From Psychrobacter glacincola (GTDB lineage: Bacteria; Pseudomonadota; Gammaproteobacteria; Pseudomonadales; Moraxellaceae): 64,000 nucleotides of DNA. How positions within the stretch are numbered: the stretch's first letter is position 1; each line of letters starts with the position of its first letter. The stretch spans positions 124,001 to 188,000 of the forward strand of contig NZ_CAJGZH010000003.1 of NCBI RefSeq assembly GCF_904846075.1. Reading direction: 5' to 3'. Positions 40,263-49,030 of this stretch are shown here, one piece after another. The notes beneath the pieces were generated by a model, which did not search any database, was not told where the DNA came from, and was given only the letters and a program-made list of their open reading frames with translations. A program made the position numbers and the translations under genes.

Positions 40263-40847
40263 CTATTTCTTAAACTTATTGTTGAATACGCTGCCAGTAT
40301 TGGCATCAACATTTAGCCAAACGATACTATTACCTTTGAGGATATCAGCTTCATAATAGGACGCATGATCACTATAATCTCGGTCGTTTTTAAACTCAAT
40401 CTCGATAACACGGCCGCCCGATTGTTTTTCAGCAATTTTCATTGCCTGTTTAACATCAATCTTCGCTTGTTTAAGCGCCTTATAATCTACCAGATCATCA
40501 CTGTCTAATCGTTCCACATCCGTACTGATCACTCTACCATTCATGGCGTCGACTTTGATTTCATAGTTTCGGCTACTGGTTACAAATTCCATCTCATACA
40601 CACCGCCTTGCGCTTTATCATCATCGTGATCAAAGCTGGCACTCATCAATAGACCAGATGACTTTTTCGCCGCAATATTTATTGCTTGTTGTAAGCTTAT
40701 TCTACTGGCTTTGGCGGCTTGCACCTCACTTGCTAGCGGTTGCTGTGTAGATGCATAGATTGTCGTAGTCAACATAGCCGCACCCACTACTACTGCAGCA
40801 CGAGTACCCAAAGTCGTTAGCGAAAATGGCTTGAAAATCTTGCTCAT
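40263..40847 (-). CDS. Secreted PepSY-domain protein
   Basis: About 194 residues from ATG 40847, which has GGAGA seven bases upstream; a start at 40910 would place the signal peptide internally. Signal-peptide-like start (MSKIFKPFSLTTLGTRAA followed by a hydrophobic VVVGAAML) then two PepSY repeats of about 65 residues: SRISLQQAINIAAKK...GGVYEMEFVTSSRNYEIKVDAMNGRVI and KIDVKQAMKIAEKQSGGRVIEIEF, the second ending in WLNVDANTGSVF (quoted in parts). These domains inhibit or bind peptidases or occur in periplasmic regulators. Function otherwise unknown. Confidence 0.82.
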   Translation of the reverse strand: MSKIFKPFSLTTLGTRAAVVVGAAMLTTTIYASTQQPLASEVQAAKASRISLQQAINIAAKKSSGLLMSASFDHDDDKAQGGVYEMEFVTSSRNYEIKVDAMNGRVISTDVERLDSDDLVDYKALKQAKIDVKQAMKIAEKQSGGRVIEIEFKNDRDYSDHASYYEADILKGNSIVWLNVDANTGSVFNNKFKK

Positions 40848-40978
40848 AACGGTCTCCACAAAATTAATCTTATTGAGTGTTCTAAAATTATTATCTTTTA
40901 AAAAACACATATTATCAATAGGTCAATCGTATCACTTCATAAAAACCACTTTGACTATTCACGGTAGGGTTCATCCAT

Positions 40979-41016
40979 AAAAAACGCGCCTATCGTTAAA
41001 ACAGACGCGTTTTTCG
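40979..41016 (-). terminator. Terminator after gdhA
   Basis: Stem AAAACGCG / CGCGTTTT (extended with a mismatch) and a T-run on the minus strand, located just after the gdhA stop. Confidence 0.75.
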
Positions 41017-41042
41017 TTAGTAGGTGGCTATGATAAAAGTGC

Positions 41043-42389
41043 TTAGTTTAAAATACCGTAAGCAACCAATGCATCGGCAACTCGTTTAAAGCCAACGATA
41101 TTTGCACCAGCCATATAGTTGATATAGCCATTATCCGTTTGACCATACTGTTCTGAGGCGTCAGCTGCGCAGTCATGGATATTTCGCATGATATTTTTGA
41201 GGCGCAAGTCGATTTGCTCAAAGCTCTTATACTGACGGACTGAGTTTTGTGACATCTCAAGCGCAGAGACTGCTACACCGCCCGCGTTGGCGGCTTTGCC
41301 TGGGGCATAATGCACCCGGTGCAAACGAATATAGTCGATGGCTTCAGCAGTCAATGGCATGTTAGCACCTTCGACAACGTATGTGATGCCATTTTCAACC
41401 ATGAGCTTGGCATCTTCTTCATTGACTTCATTTTGCGTCGCTGATGGAATCGCGATGTCACCTTTGAATTGCCACGGCTTTTGCTTCGCAAACCACTCTC
41501 CACCATAAACATCGACGTACTCAGCCAACGGTTTGCTTTTTGCTTTTTGTGCCTTGAGCCAATCAATTTTTTCTTGATTCAGACCCGCTTCATCATACAA
41601 AGTCCCTTGTGAGTCTGACACAGTGACGACGATGCCGCCCAGCATATGGGCTTTTTCAGCAGCATGTAATGAGACGTTACCAGCACCTGAAACCAATACT
41701 CTCTTACCTTTGATATCGTCATTTTGCGCCGTAAGCATGTTTTCTAAGAAATACACCGCGCCATAACCTGTCGCCTCAGTACGCATCAAACTGCCACCGA
41801 AGCCAACGCCTTTACCGGTCAAAACCCCGCCGTATTCGTGCGTTAAATTCTTATACATCGCAAACATATAGCTGACTTCACGCCCACCCACGCCAATGTC
41901 ACCAGCGGGCACATCGATGTCTTTATTCACATAGTGATGTAGCTCACGCATAAAGGCATAGCAAAAACGGCGGATTTCACTGTCTGTTTTGCCTTTGGGA
42001 TCAAAATCAGAGCCACCTTTACCACCGCCCATTGGCAATCCAGTCAAAGCGTTTTTGAATATTTGCTCAAAGCCTAAAAACTTCAAAACAGATTGGTTGA
42101 CAGTCGGATGAAATCTCACGCCACCTTTATAAGGACCTAGGGCATTGCTGAACTGGACACGCCAGCCGCGGTTAACCTGAACTTCACCTTGGTCATTTTC
42201 CCAGTTAATACGAAAAGCAATAACGCGGTCAGGCTCAACGAGGCGCTCAAATATTTTAAAAGTATCATATTCTGGGTGGGCGTCGTATAACGGCGCAATC
42301 GTAATTGCAACTTCTTTTACCGCTTGAACGAATTCAGGTTGATGGGCGTAACGCGCTTCGACTTTTTCGATGGCCTGACTGATACTCAT
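41043..42389 (-). CDS. gdhA: NADP-type glutamate dehydrogenase (GdhA)
   Basis: 448 residues, hexameric glutamate dehydrogenase. Substrate site GGVRFHPTVN, TGLPMGGGKGGSDFDPKG (catalytic Lys), PAGDIGVGGREV, then Rossmann region with VLVSGAGNVSLHAAEK and VEGANMPLT. The sequence pattern (about 450 residues, GKGGSDFDPKGK) is the NADP-linked anabolic type that assimilates ammonia. It sits near the hut operon but in the opposite direction, with its own terminator. AAGGAAAAG precedes ATG. Confidence 0.95.
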   Translation of the reverse strand: MSISQAIEKVEARYAHQPEFVQAVKEVAITIAPLYDAHPEYDTFKIFERLVEPDRVIAFRINWENDQGEVQVNRGWRVQFSNALGPYKGGVRFHPTVNQSVLKFLGFEQIFKNALTGLPMGGGKGGSDFDPKGKTDSEIRRFCYAFMRELHHYVNKDIDVPAGDIGVGGREVSYMFAMYKNLTHEYGGVLTGKGVGFGGSLMRTEATGYGAVYFLENMLTAQNDDIKGKRVLVSGAGNVSLHAAEKAHMLGGIVVTVSDSQGTLYDEAGLNQEKIDWLKAQKAKSKPLAEYVDVYGGEWFAKQKPWQFKGDIAIPSATQNEVNEEDAKLMVENGITYVVEGANMPLTAEAIDYIRLHRVHYAPGKAANAGGVAVSALEMSQNSVRQYKSFEQIDLRLKNIMRNIHDCAADASEQYGQTDNGYINYMAGANIVGFKRVADALVAYGILN

Positions 42390-43025
42390 ATCTTTTCCTT
42401 AGGGTAAAAATGGTGAACGTGCTTACTTACACCGATGTCACGTCGTATGACAACAAACGAGAGGATTGTAGACACTGGTGTAAAACTGAAATTGCCTCGA
42501 CACGCTGGCTTGTGTAGAGACAAGTGGGATTAAAAAAGCTGACTGAATTTATGCCTAGATGCCATATTCAGAGACAAGAACATTTTTTATCTCATAATAT
42601 ATATCATTTTTGAGGCGTATAAGTCTAGTAAATATCACCATCATGAAAAGTTATAAGCGATTTTTATTGGCACAGTCTAGCGTGCGCCTTTGCATAGCAC
42701 CTTGAGATGCCGACTGACGAGCTTACAGATCTCATTGATTGTGCTAAAAATAGTCCTGTATTACTAAAAAATCTTTGTTTTTCTAATCTGTAAATAAATC
42801 AAATATTAATGGAAATTTGTGTATTGATAACCGTTAAGTAAAGACGAAAGGTCGATAATCAGCACCAAACGGTATAAAAAAACCAAAAACTTGGCTTTTT
42901 GCTTGAGCTGATGTATATCAATATTAACAGCAAGGGTTTATAATAGCTGACTTAGTCAACATTTATTCTCCACCATTACTAACTGTTATTTGATTAATTG
43001 AATAACCCGTCATAGAGAAAGCGTT
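42390..43025. other. Gene-free spacer, 636 bases
   Basis: Divergent spacer between gdhA and the Roadblock gene, long for this genome and AT-rich. It contains a terminator-like hairpin at 42877-42900 (AAAAAACCAA / TTGGCTTTTT, one mismatch) which might end an unrecognised small RNA running rightwards. A TATAAT at 42939-42944 lies about 80 bases before the Roadblock start. No coding frame was seen. Confidence 0.45.
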
Positions 43026-43388
43026 ATGCGTACAGATTCATTCCAGCAAATCTTGGAAGACCTAAACAGCTCATCAGCCGATGTTGAAGCATCTGCCCTT
43101 ATTTCTAACGATGGTCTGATGATTGCCTCAGCACTACCAACGGGCGTTGATGAAGACCGTGTTGGCGCTATGTCAGCGGCTTTATTGTCATTAGGTGACC
43201 GCGCAGGTCGTGAGTTGGCACGTGGTAGTATCGATCGTATTATGATTCAAGGTGAAAAAGGCTACGTGATTATGACCTCATCTGGAGATGAAGCGGTACT
43301 TACTATTATGGCAAAACCGAATGCAAAACTTGGTTTGATATTTTTAGATATCAAGCGTGCCTCAGAAGCCCTTGCAAAACTTATCTAA
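43026..43388 (+). CDS. Roadblock/LC7-domain protein (MglB-like)
   Basis: 120 residues made of a single Roadblock/LC7 domain: SADVEASALISNDGLMIASALP, then a helix DRVGAMSAALLSLGDRAGRELA, and strands IDRIMIQGEKGYVIMTSSG and AVLTIMAKPNAKLGLIFLDI (quoted in parts). Such proteins dimerise and often act on Ras-like GTPases (MglB with MglA). No GTPase gene is in this window. It opens a same-direction group with the PAS protein 273 bases later. Good TATAAT-like box upstream; ribosome binding site weak (AGAAAG). Confidence 0.85.
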   Translation: MRTDSFQQILEDLNSSSADVEASALISNDGLMIASALPTGVDEDRVGAMSAALLSLGDRAGRELARGSIDRIMIQGEKGYVIMTSSGDEAVLTIMAKPNAKLGLIFLDIKRASEALAKLI

Positions 43389-43660
43389 TTGGTAAATTTG
43401 GATTTTTGTCGATAATACATTTTTTATTATTTAACGTCATATAGCACATAGCGCGACTGATAAATATGACTTTAAATCAAAATGAGGTGACTGTCTCATA
43501 AAAAATATTTAAGATGGCACACATTATTTGTGTGGAATAATGGCCTGATAAATATTGGGACAACGACTGAGCTGAAAGGCAACATGATGTTATCGACAAC
43601 TACCACACCAGATTGGCTTTTTAATCATTATAAATATAACGATAAATAAAGGAGATTACG

Positions 43661-44155
43661 ATGGGTTCTCCAATCCCTGATGCACATAAGCCTGATATGC
43701 CCGCTGAGCAGATTACTCTGACTTATTATGATGGTACATCGCGGACTGTCTATGATACTGGTATTGAACGCCCTTATCCTGATGGCAAGCTGATTGTATC
43801 GCGCACCGATTTGGATGGTGTGCTGACTCACGTCAACGATGCTTTTGTCGAAATCAGTGGCTACAGCGTCGATGAACTTATTGGTCAGCCACAATCTATT
43901 TTGCGCCACCCTGATATGCCAAAAGCCGCTTATAAAGATTTATGGGATACCGCAGCGGCTGGGCAAAAATGGCATGGCTACGTTAAGAATTTATGCAAAG
44001 ATGGTAGTCACTATTGGGTCTATGCTACCGTTGTGCCAAACATTCGTCGCGGCGAAACAGTAGGTTATACCTCGGTACGCCGTAAGCCATCACGTAGCAA
44101 AATCGAAGCTGCTATGGCTCAGTATGCCCAAATGAATCAAAATGAGGAAGGCTAA
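43661..44155 (+). CDS. PAS-domain sensor protein (Aer-like, stand-alone)
   Basis: 164 residues. One PAS domain spans about residues 45-150, with SRTDLDGVLTHVNDAFVEISGYSVDELIGQP, LRHPDMPKAAYKDLW and WHGYVKNLCKDGSHYWVYATVVP (in parts): the same arrangement as the FAD-binding PAS of Aer and related chemoreceptors, where it senses redox state. There is no membrane segment, kinase or receptor domain, so the signal must be passed to a partner. AAGGAG precedes ATG. Next gene begins three bases after its stop. Confidence 0.85.
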   Translation: MGSPIPDAHKPDMPAEQITLTYYDGTSRTVYDTGIERPYPDGKLIVSRTDLDGVLTHVNDAFVEISGYSVDELIGQPQSILRHPDMPKAAYKDLWDTAAAGQKWHGYVKNLCKDGSHYWVYATVVPNIRRGETVGYTSVRRKPSRSKIEAAMAQYAQMNQNEEG

Positions 44156-44158
44156 ATC

Positions 44159-44908
44159 ATGACGACACACAATATGTTAATCGCCCCTGATTTTTCTCCT
44201 GAGCGTTTTGCAGGCTGGCACATGTTTAATATTTTGATTCAAAAACGTGCCAACCTAAATATGCATCTGAACATACCTACCTCACATGCTGAACAAGAAC
44301 AAATCATTGAGGCAGGTGACATTCAAGTTATCTATGCCAACCCATTTGATGCAGCTACTTTGATCCGTGAACAAGGCTATCGCGCTGTTGCACGCCCTAT
44401 CGGCAAATCGGATGAGATGGTCATTGCTGCTGCGGCAAACAGTGATATCAAGCGCTTAGAAGACATTAAAGCGGGTGCGACCGTAGCAATGGCAGACAAC
44501 CGTGATGTTAAGCTGATTGGCTTACGCTTGCTAGAAGCTGTGGATATAGAAGAGTCTGATCTTAACTGGGATATCACTGAGACTTATCAGGCAGCCGCCC
44601 GTAAAGTCATCAAAGGTGATGCTCAAGCGGCTTTCTTCTTGGCAGAGATTTTTCATAGCTTTTCACGCTTGACCAAAACTCAGCTGTCAGTGCTAATCGA
44701 AAGTGATTTGGCAGATATTAGCCATGTATTACTGATTAAAGATGGCTTTCCTGATACAGAAATATTCATGAATGCGATCCTGAACTTGCATAATGATGAC
44801 GATGGTAGAGAAGCATTGGCTGAACTTGGCATGCCTCAAGGGTTTGAAGCCATGGACGAAGAAGATGCTGAATTTATGATAGATTTGATGCAAACTTTAC
44901 TTGATTAA
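44159..44908 (+). CDS. PhnD-like substrate-binding protein without signal peptide
   Basis: 249 residues of the PhnD/PBP-type fold (phosphonate and similar ligand receptors): NIPTSHAEQEQIIEAGDIQVIYANPFDAATLI, RPIGKSDEMVIAAAANSD, then DNRDVKLIGLRLLEAV and KGDAQAAFFLAEIFH (quoted in parts). There is no signal peptide or lipobox and no permease or ATPase nearby, so it probably acts in the cytoplasm as a ligand sensor. It starts ATG three bases after the PAS gene stop, implying one transcript and translational coupling. Ligand unknown. Confidence 0.8.
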   Translation: MTTHNMLIAPDFSPERFAGWHMFNILIQKRANLNMHLNIPTSHAEQEQIIEAGDIQVIYANPFDAATLIREQGYRAVARPIGKSDEMVIAAAANSDIKRLEDIKAGATVAMADNRDVKLIGLRLLEAVDIEESDLNWDITETYQAAARKVIKGDAQAAFFLAEIFHSFSRLTKTQLSVLIESDLADISHVLLIKDGFPDTEIFMNAILNLHNDDDGREALAELGMPQGFEAMDEEDAEFMIDLMQTLLD

Positions 44909-45058
44909 TTATTACTTATTAATTGGCACGTTGCACCGTTTCGCTTAGTGAAGTCATAGGCTATTGTCGCTCAATAGTGGCTATATCATTTTGACCATAC
45001 GATATTAGCCATAAGTTGTTAGTCATACAATAGACACTATGACTTAAAGGACACTATT

Positions 45059-45676
45059 ATGTCTGATTTAGACCTTATCAAAGAAAATGAGATGGAAGCG
45101 CGCCGAGTATTTCGTTTATATTCGCGTAAAGTGTTTTTGGCACCCAATAACCGTCATTTTCATGAACAACGTATCAATGCCGCATTACTTTTGACCGAAA
45201 AAGAGCCGCTACAAGGTGCCGTCGCAGACTTTTTTTATGGCTGTTGGTATGACATCCCTTACGATGTAAATAACCTGTTTACGCGTATTAAAGATCGCTT
45301 GTACCCTCATGTCCAGCAAGGGTTTCGCGATTGTATTAGTAAGAAGCGATATATTCAACGCAATAGTATGCTGGCGACTCGCTGGAGTGTCCTGATATCG
45401 CCGTCTCTCAATGAGCAAAAACAGCGATTGCTTATCAGTAGCGATGATGCCAAAGAAATATCCAAAGACATCACCGCTGAGCTCATGCAGGCGCGTGAAG
45501 ATAAGGATTGGGGCACGATTGAGCAGATCGAAAACGAATTCTTTGCTCACTGTATCACTCGCAATGATCTACTTGCCTTCTCGCTAGTATGGTTTCGCTT
45601 GGGTAAAAGCGACTGGCAATTCGATGAGCGCTGGAACAACTGTCAACAGCATCTTGATCAAACCATCAAGACCTAA
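45059..45676 (+). CDS. Unknown protein in the Roadblock/PAS cluster
   Basis: 205 residues, not recognised. It is predicted soluble, mostly helical and rich in charged and aromatic residues: an N-terminal LIKENEMEARRVFRLYSRKVF, a Trp/Tyr-rich FFYGCWYDIPYDV around residue 60, and a C-terminal WFRLGKSDWQFDERWNN. It starts 150 bases after the PhnD-like gene with AAAGGACA before ATG and is followed 30 bases later by the next gene. Its role is probably tied to the cluster, but nothing in the sequence shows what that is. Confidence 0.75.
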   Translation: MSDLDLIKENEMEARRVFRLYSRKVFLAPNNRHFHEQRINAALLLTEKEPLQGAVADFFYGCWYDIPYDVNNLFTRIKDRLYPHVQQGFRDCISKKRYIQRNSMLATRWSVLISPSLNEQKQRLLISSDDAKEISKDITAELMQAREDKDWGTIEQIENEFFAHCITRNDLLAFSLVWFRLGKSDWQFDERWNNCQQHLDQTIKT

Positions 45677-45705
45677 TTTATCGCCGATTTAACCCTTTCA
45701 TCACA

Positions 45706-46332
45706 ATGGTAGCCGCTATGTCCTCTTACTTAAATGCTGATAAAACGTATCTAACCCTCACTCCAGCCGGTATTTTTGAGGCATTTTCACAAAGTGAGCC
45801 CACTGATGAACAGCTGTCATTACAAGACTTAATGTCCTATGGGGAGACGTTGCTCGCCGCTGATTGGCTTGAGCGTTATCCTGACGAATGGCTACAGAGC
45901 TTTATAGAACACGGCTGGATTGAAAAGCTGTCTTTGTTGTTACCCGCACCCAATCTGCCGTTGGACCAGTTTTTACCGTATGTGGTTGCCAGCTTATCCG
46001 GTAAACGCCGTGCCGCTATTGGCTCTGATGAAGGGTTTTGCCTAGCACGAATCGGTTACAGCCAAGAAGAAGCGGACATGCTAAGTGTTGCAGCTGCTGA
46101 CTTTTCAGGTTTTATGATCCGCCAAAAACAACGCGGCTGGGCGGTCGAAAGCCAAGCCATCTCGTTTTTTCAACAAGTTGACTTACTGATTCCTGAGACC
46201 AGCTTTGTGTTCTTATGGATTGATGGTTCAGGTTACGCCCTCATCATCGATGGCGAGCCTCTGACTAATAGCCGCGCCTTTGTTGAGATGGTATGGGCAT
46301 TGAAAACGTCTGGCTTAAGATTTCTTAGCTAA
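45706..46332 (+). CDS. Unknown protein with possible C-terminal Roadblock-like fold
   Basis: 208 residues. The first half (about 1-95) has helical LQDLMSYGETLLAADWLERYPDEWLQSFIEHGW. The second half looks Roadblock-like: a strand-loop-strand RRAAIGSDEGFCLARIG, a helix EEADMLSVAAADFSGFMIRQ, then strands FVFLWIDGSGYALIID and a last helix FVEMVWALKT. This is a judgement by pattern only. If right, the cluster has two different Roadblock-type subunits that might form a heterodimer. ATG 45706 or 45718 could be the start; neither has a strong site. Confidence 0.72.
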   Translation: MVAAMSSYLNADKTYLTLTPAGIFEAFSQSEPTDEQLSLQDLMSYGETLLAADWLERYPDEWLQSFIEHGWIEKLSLLLPAPNLPLDQFLPYVVASLSGKRRAAIGSDEGFCLARIGYSQEEADMLSVAAADFSGFMIRQKQRGWAVESQAISFFQQVDLLIPETSFVFLWIDGSGYALIIDGEPLTNSRAFVEMVWALKTSGLRFLS

Positions 46333-46742
46333 ATGTTAGAACAAATCTTATCCTGATACAGTATTGAAAGGATATTTTCTATGTATGCTTAGTTGGCTTA
46401 TTTATCCTTATCATTTCCAAACTTTGAAATAAGTGCCATGATGACTTCTTGAGAATTAATTGGATAAGACTCATTACTTATAGATTGAAAATCTTTAGGG
46501 GCAAATATTCTTTGAGCAATTTCTGATTTTATTTTATGTTGCTCTTCTTCAGGTAACGAGGCTATATAGGGATTGATAGCTTTCAAATCTAGTGATGTTT
46601 GAAGGTGTGTATACTGTTGCTGACGATGCTTAGTAGACTCACGCGCTAAGTAAGCAGCTGGCACAGATAATAAGAATACTAATGCTAATCGTAAAAGAGC
46701 ATTAGAAAGGTCGAAGCTTTGGTGTATAGACTCCCAAAAAGA

Positions 46743-46750
46743 ATATCCAG
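46743..46750. repeat. Target-site duplication, left copy
   Basis: ATATCCAG directly before the left end of the IS element; an identical copy follows the right end at 48053-48060. Confidence 0.88.
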
Positions 46751-48052
46751 GGGAGTTTCCCAAACTTTGTGTAACTGCTTATAATCCACTAACCGGAGAA
46801 TAAGCAATGACTACTCAATCTGACATTAAAAAACTGGCCGAGCAAATGGCCAGCAGCATGAACAGCTTTGATGATATCAAAGACTTCCAGAAGCAGCTCA
46901 TGCAGTCGTTTATCGACACTGCCCTTGAAGCTGAGATGGAAGACCATCTTGGCTACCCCAAGCATGAAAAGGCGGATAAGCCAAACAAGCGCAACGGACA
47001 TACTAGAAAGACCGTCCGCAGTGATAGCGGCGCGCTTGAGATCTCCACCCCAAGAGACCGTGATGGTGACTTTGAACCTGCGTTAGTGCGTAAGCATCAA
47101 ACCCGTATCAGTGGCCTTGATGATAAAATAATCATGTTTTATGCCAAGGGTCAAACCACCACTGAAATTGTCGAAACCATCAAAGACATCTACGACGTTG
47201 ATATATCAAGCTCTCTTGTCTCAAGAGTCACGGATAACCTCTTAGATGACATCACCGCATGGCAGAACAGGCCACTGAGCAGCATCTATCCTATCGTCTA
47301 TTTGGACTGCATCGTCGTGAAGATACGTCAAGACAAGCAGATCATCAACAAGGCTATCTATCTAGCGCTAGGTGTTGCTCTTAACGGTAAAAAAGAGCTG
47401 CTTGGTATGTGGTTATCAGAGAATGAGGGCGCTAAGTTCTGGCTGGGCGTTCTCACTGAGCTACAAGACCGCGGAGTACAAGACATCTTAATCGCTTGTG
47501 TCGACGGCTTAAAGGGCTTCCCCGATGCTATCAACACCGTTTATCCCAACGCTCAGGTTCAGCTGTGTATCGTGCATATGGTGCGTTACTCCATGAAGTT
47601 TGTACCATGGACGGATAAGAAGGCCGTAGCGGCTGATTTAAAGGCCATCTATGGCGCTGATACGCTTGAGATGGCAGAGGCCAATCTTGAGCACTTTGAT
47701 GAGGTGTGGGGCGAGAAATACCCGCACGTGGTTAAGTCTTGGCGCAATAACTGGGAGGGCTTAACGGTGTTCTTTGGCTACCCTAAAGACATCAGAAAAG
47801 CGGTTTATACCACCAATGCGATAGAGTCGCTAAACAGTGTGATTCGGACGGCGGTGAATAAGCGTAAGGTGTTCCCCTCTGATCAGGCTGCATTTAAAGT
47901 GGTCTATTTAGCAACTCAGCAGGCATCCAAAAAGTGGTCTATGCCCATTCGTAACTGGACGTCTGCTTTAAATCGCTTTATGATTATGTTTGATGATCGT
48001 ATTAGTAAGCATTTAATCTAAATGGCAGTTACACAGAATTTGGGATGGTCTC
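46751..48052 (+). mobile_element. Complete IS256-family insertion sequence
   Basis: 1302-base element bounded by imperfect terminal inverted repeats of about 28 bases (left 46751-46778, right 48025-48052; 22 of 28 positions match by my count, best in TCCCAAA and TGTGTAACTGC). A single transposase gene fills it. The 8-base duplication ATATCCAG on both sides marks a simple insertion, fitting the IS256 family (8-9 bases). Matched ends and an intact transposase suggest a recent insertion that may still be active. Confidence 0.93.
46807..48021 (+). CDS. IS256-family transposase
   Basis: 404 residues, full length. The DDE triad is readable: Asp167 in VYLDCIVVK, Asp233 in ACVDGLKGF and Glu340 in TTNAIESLNS, at almost the same positions as in IS256 itself. 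Other family segments: DHLGYPKHEK with the NGHTRKTV basic motif, ISTPRDRDG, and FFGYPKDIRKAVYTTNAIE. AACCGGAG precedes ATG 46807. It lies wholly inside the element. Confidence 0.95.
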   Translation: MTTQSDIKKLAEQMASSMNSFDDIKDFQKQLMQSFIDTALEAEMEDHLGYPKHEKADKPNKRNGHTRKTVRSDSGALEISTPRDRDGDFEPALVRKHQTRISGLDDKIIMFYAKGQTTTEIVETIKDIYDVDISSSLVSRVTDNLLDDITAWQNRPLSSIYPIVYLDCIVVKIRQDKQIINKAIYLALGVALNGKKELLGMWLSENEGAKFWLGVLTELQDRGVQDILIACVDGLKGFPDAINTVYPNAQVQLCIVHMVRYSMKFVPWTDKKAVAADLKAIYGADTLEMAEANLEHFDEVWGEKYPHVVKSWRNNWEGLTVFFGYPKDIRKAVYTTNAIESLNSVIRTAVNKRKVFPSDQAAFKVVYLATQQASKKWSMPIRNWTSALNRFMIMFDDRISKHLI

Positions 48053-48060
48053 ATATCCAG
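48053..48060. repeat. Target-site duplication, right copy
   Basis: ATATCCAG directly after the right end of the IS element, identical to 46743-46750. Confidence 0.88.
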
Positions 48061-48974
48061 CTATCACAATGATGACTGCCATGCAAAAAATTGATCCCCC
48101 TCTCAACCATTCGGCAGCTATTTTTTCTTGTTTTGCGCTATCTGCATACTCTGAGACAATCACTCTGCTTGCTGCATTACCTAGAAGCTGATCTAACTGA
48201 GCATTCTTATCATTAATAGCTTCTAGCTCTTCTTCGTATGCTACTGATATGCTCTTAATTTTACTATCGTATATACTTTCTAATGACTCTATTTCTTTTT
48301 TTAACCACTTAGCTTGACTCTCGCTTTCAGCTAATAAGTTTGTAATTTTATGCTGATGCTTTTCAAACTCTTTATTTGTTTCTCTTAATTGCTTCTTGAA
48401 GGATTTGTAGTCTTGCATATCACTCGATATCTGCACACGAGCTTCATTTGATAAAGATACAGTTAAAATTGGTGAGTTTTCTATTGTTTTTCTCAGTTCA
48501 TAAGAAATACTTTCTAGCTTATGAGCTAAAGCCTTAGTTTCTTCATCTACATCAATTTTCTTTAAGTTTTGACCAAATGCCGCACCATAAACACAAACGA
48601 TTTTAGCCGACTCAGCTATTTTTTCTGGACTATTTCCATCTAAGGAAATCTTATAAACTTCGTAATTTGCCACAAATCTATCAATGTAATCTCTAATATC
48701 TTTCGATACAGGTCTATTACCAATTCCATCTCGAACTTTGTTAAATAACTCTAATATATTAGCTATACCATTTTCGAACTGTAACAGCATATCTTCCATA
48801 GCACTTCCAATCTATATACATAAATCGATAATTATATATCAGTTTGAGTATACGAAATCCAATTAGTTTAACTAGGTAAATAATTACTTAAGCAAACTGC
48901 CACCTTGAATTGCCGTTTAAAGGTCACTTTTTAACATTTTCGCGGGATAGCTAAGAGGTTATTGATATTAATAA

Positions 48975-49016
48975 ACAAACAAAAAAGACGCTGTAAATAG
49001 CGTCTTTTTTGTTTGT
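48975..49016. terminator. Bidirectional terminator after the hdeD-like gene
   Basis: Perfect 18-base arms (48975-48992 and 48999-49016) with a 6-base loop and T-runs inside each arm. It ends the HdeD-like gene on the minus strand. Confidence 0.88.
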
Positions 49017-49030
49017 TGCTATAATTAAAA

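Larger units (their letters stand above)
46398..48799 (-). pseudogene. Coiled-coil membrane protein gene split by an IS256 element
   Basis: The minus strand gene starts at ATG 48799 (GGAAG just upstream), runs to 48053, is interrupted by the element, and continues from 46742 to the stop at 46398. Joined across one copy of the 8-base duplication the frame reads IAGY-SFWESI without a break: 1092 bases, 363 residues. Predicted layout: charged N-terminus, long coiled coil (about 130-225), two adjacent membrane helices (GSIFCMAVIIVIAGY, then ALLRLALVFLLSVPAAYLA), and a cytoplasmic or periplasmic tail with LPEEEQHKIKSEIAQRIF. The present 5' fragment would end after seven element-encoded residues (ETIPNSV) and keeps only the first helix. 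Function not recognised. Confidence 0.8.

Noticed and set aside
43518-43534. CACACATTATTTGTGTG hairpin between the Roadblock and PAS genes
   Set aside because: Only six-base arms in AT-rich DNA; likely chance.
46398-46763. 121-codon frame left of the IS element as an independent gene
   Set aside because: Its first residues are encoded by the element end; it is the 3' remainder of the interrupted gene.
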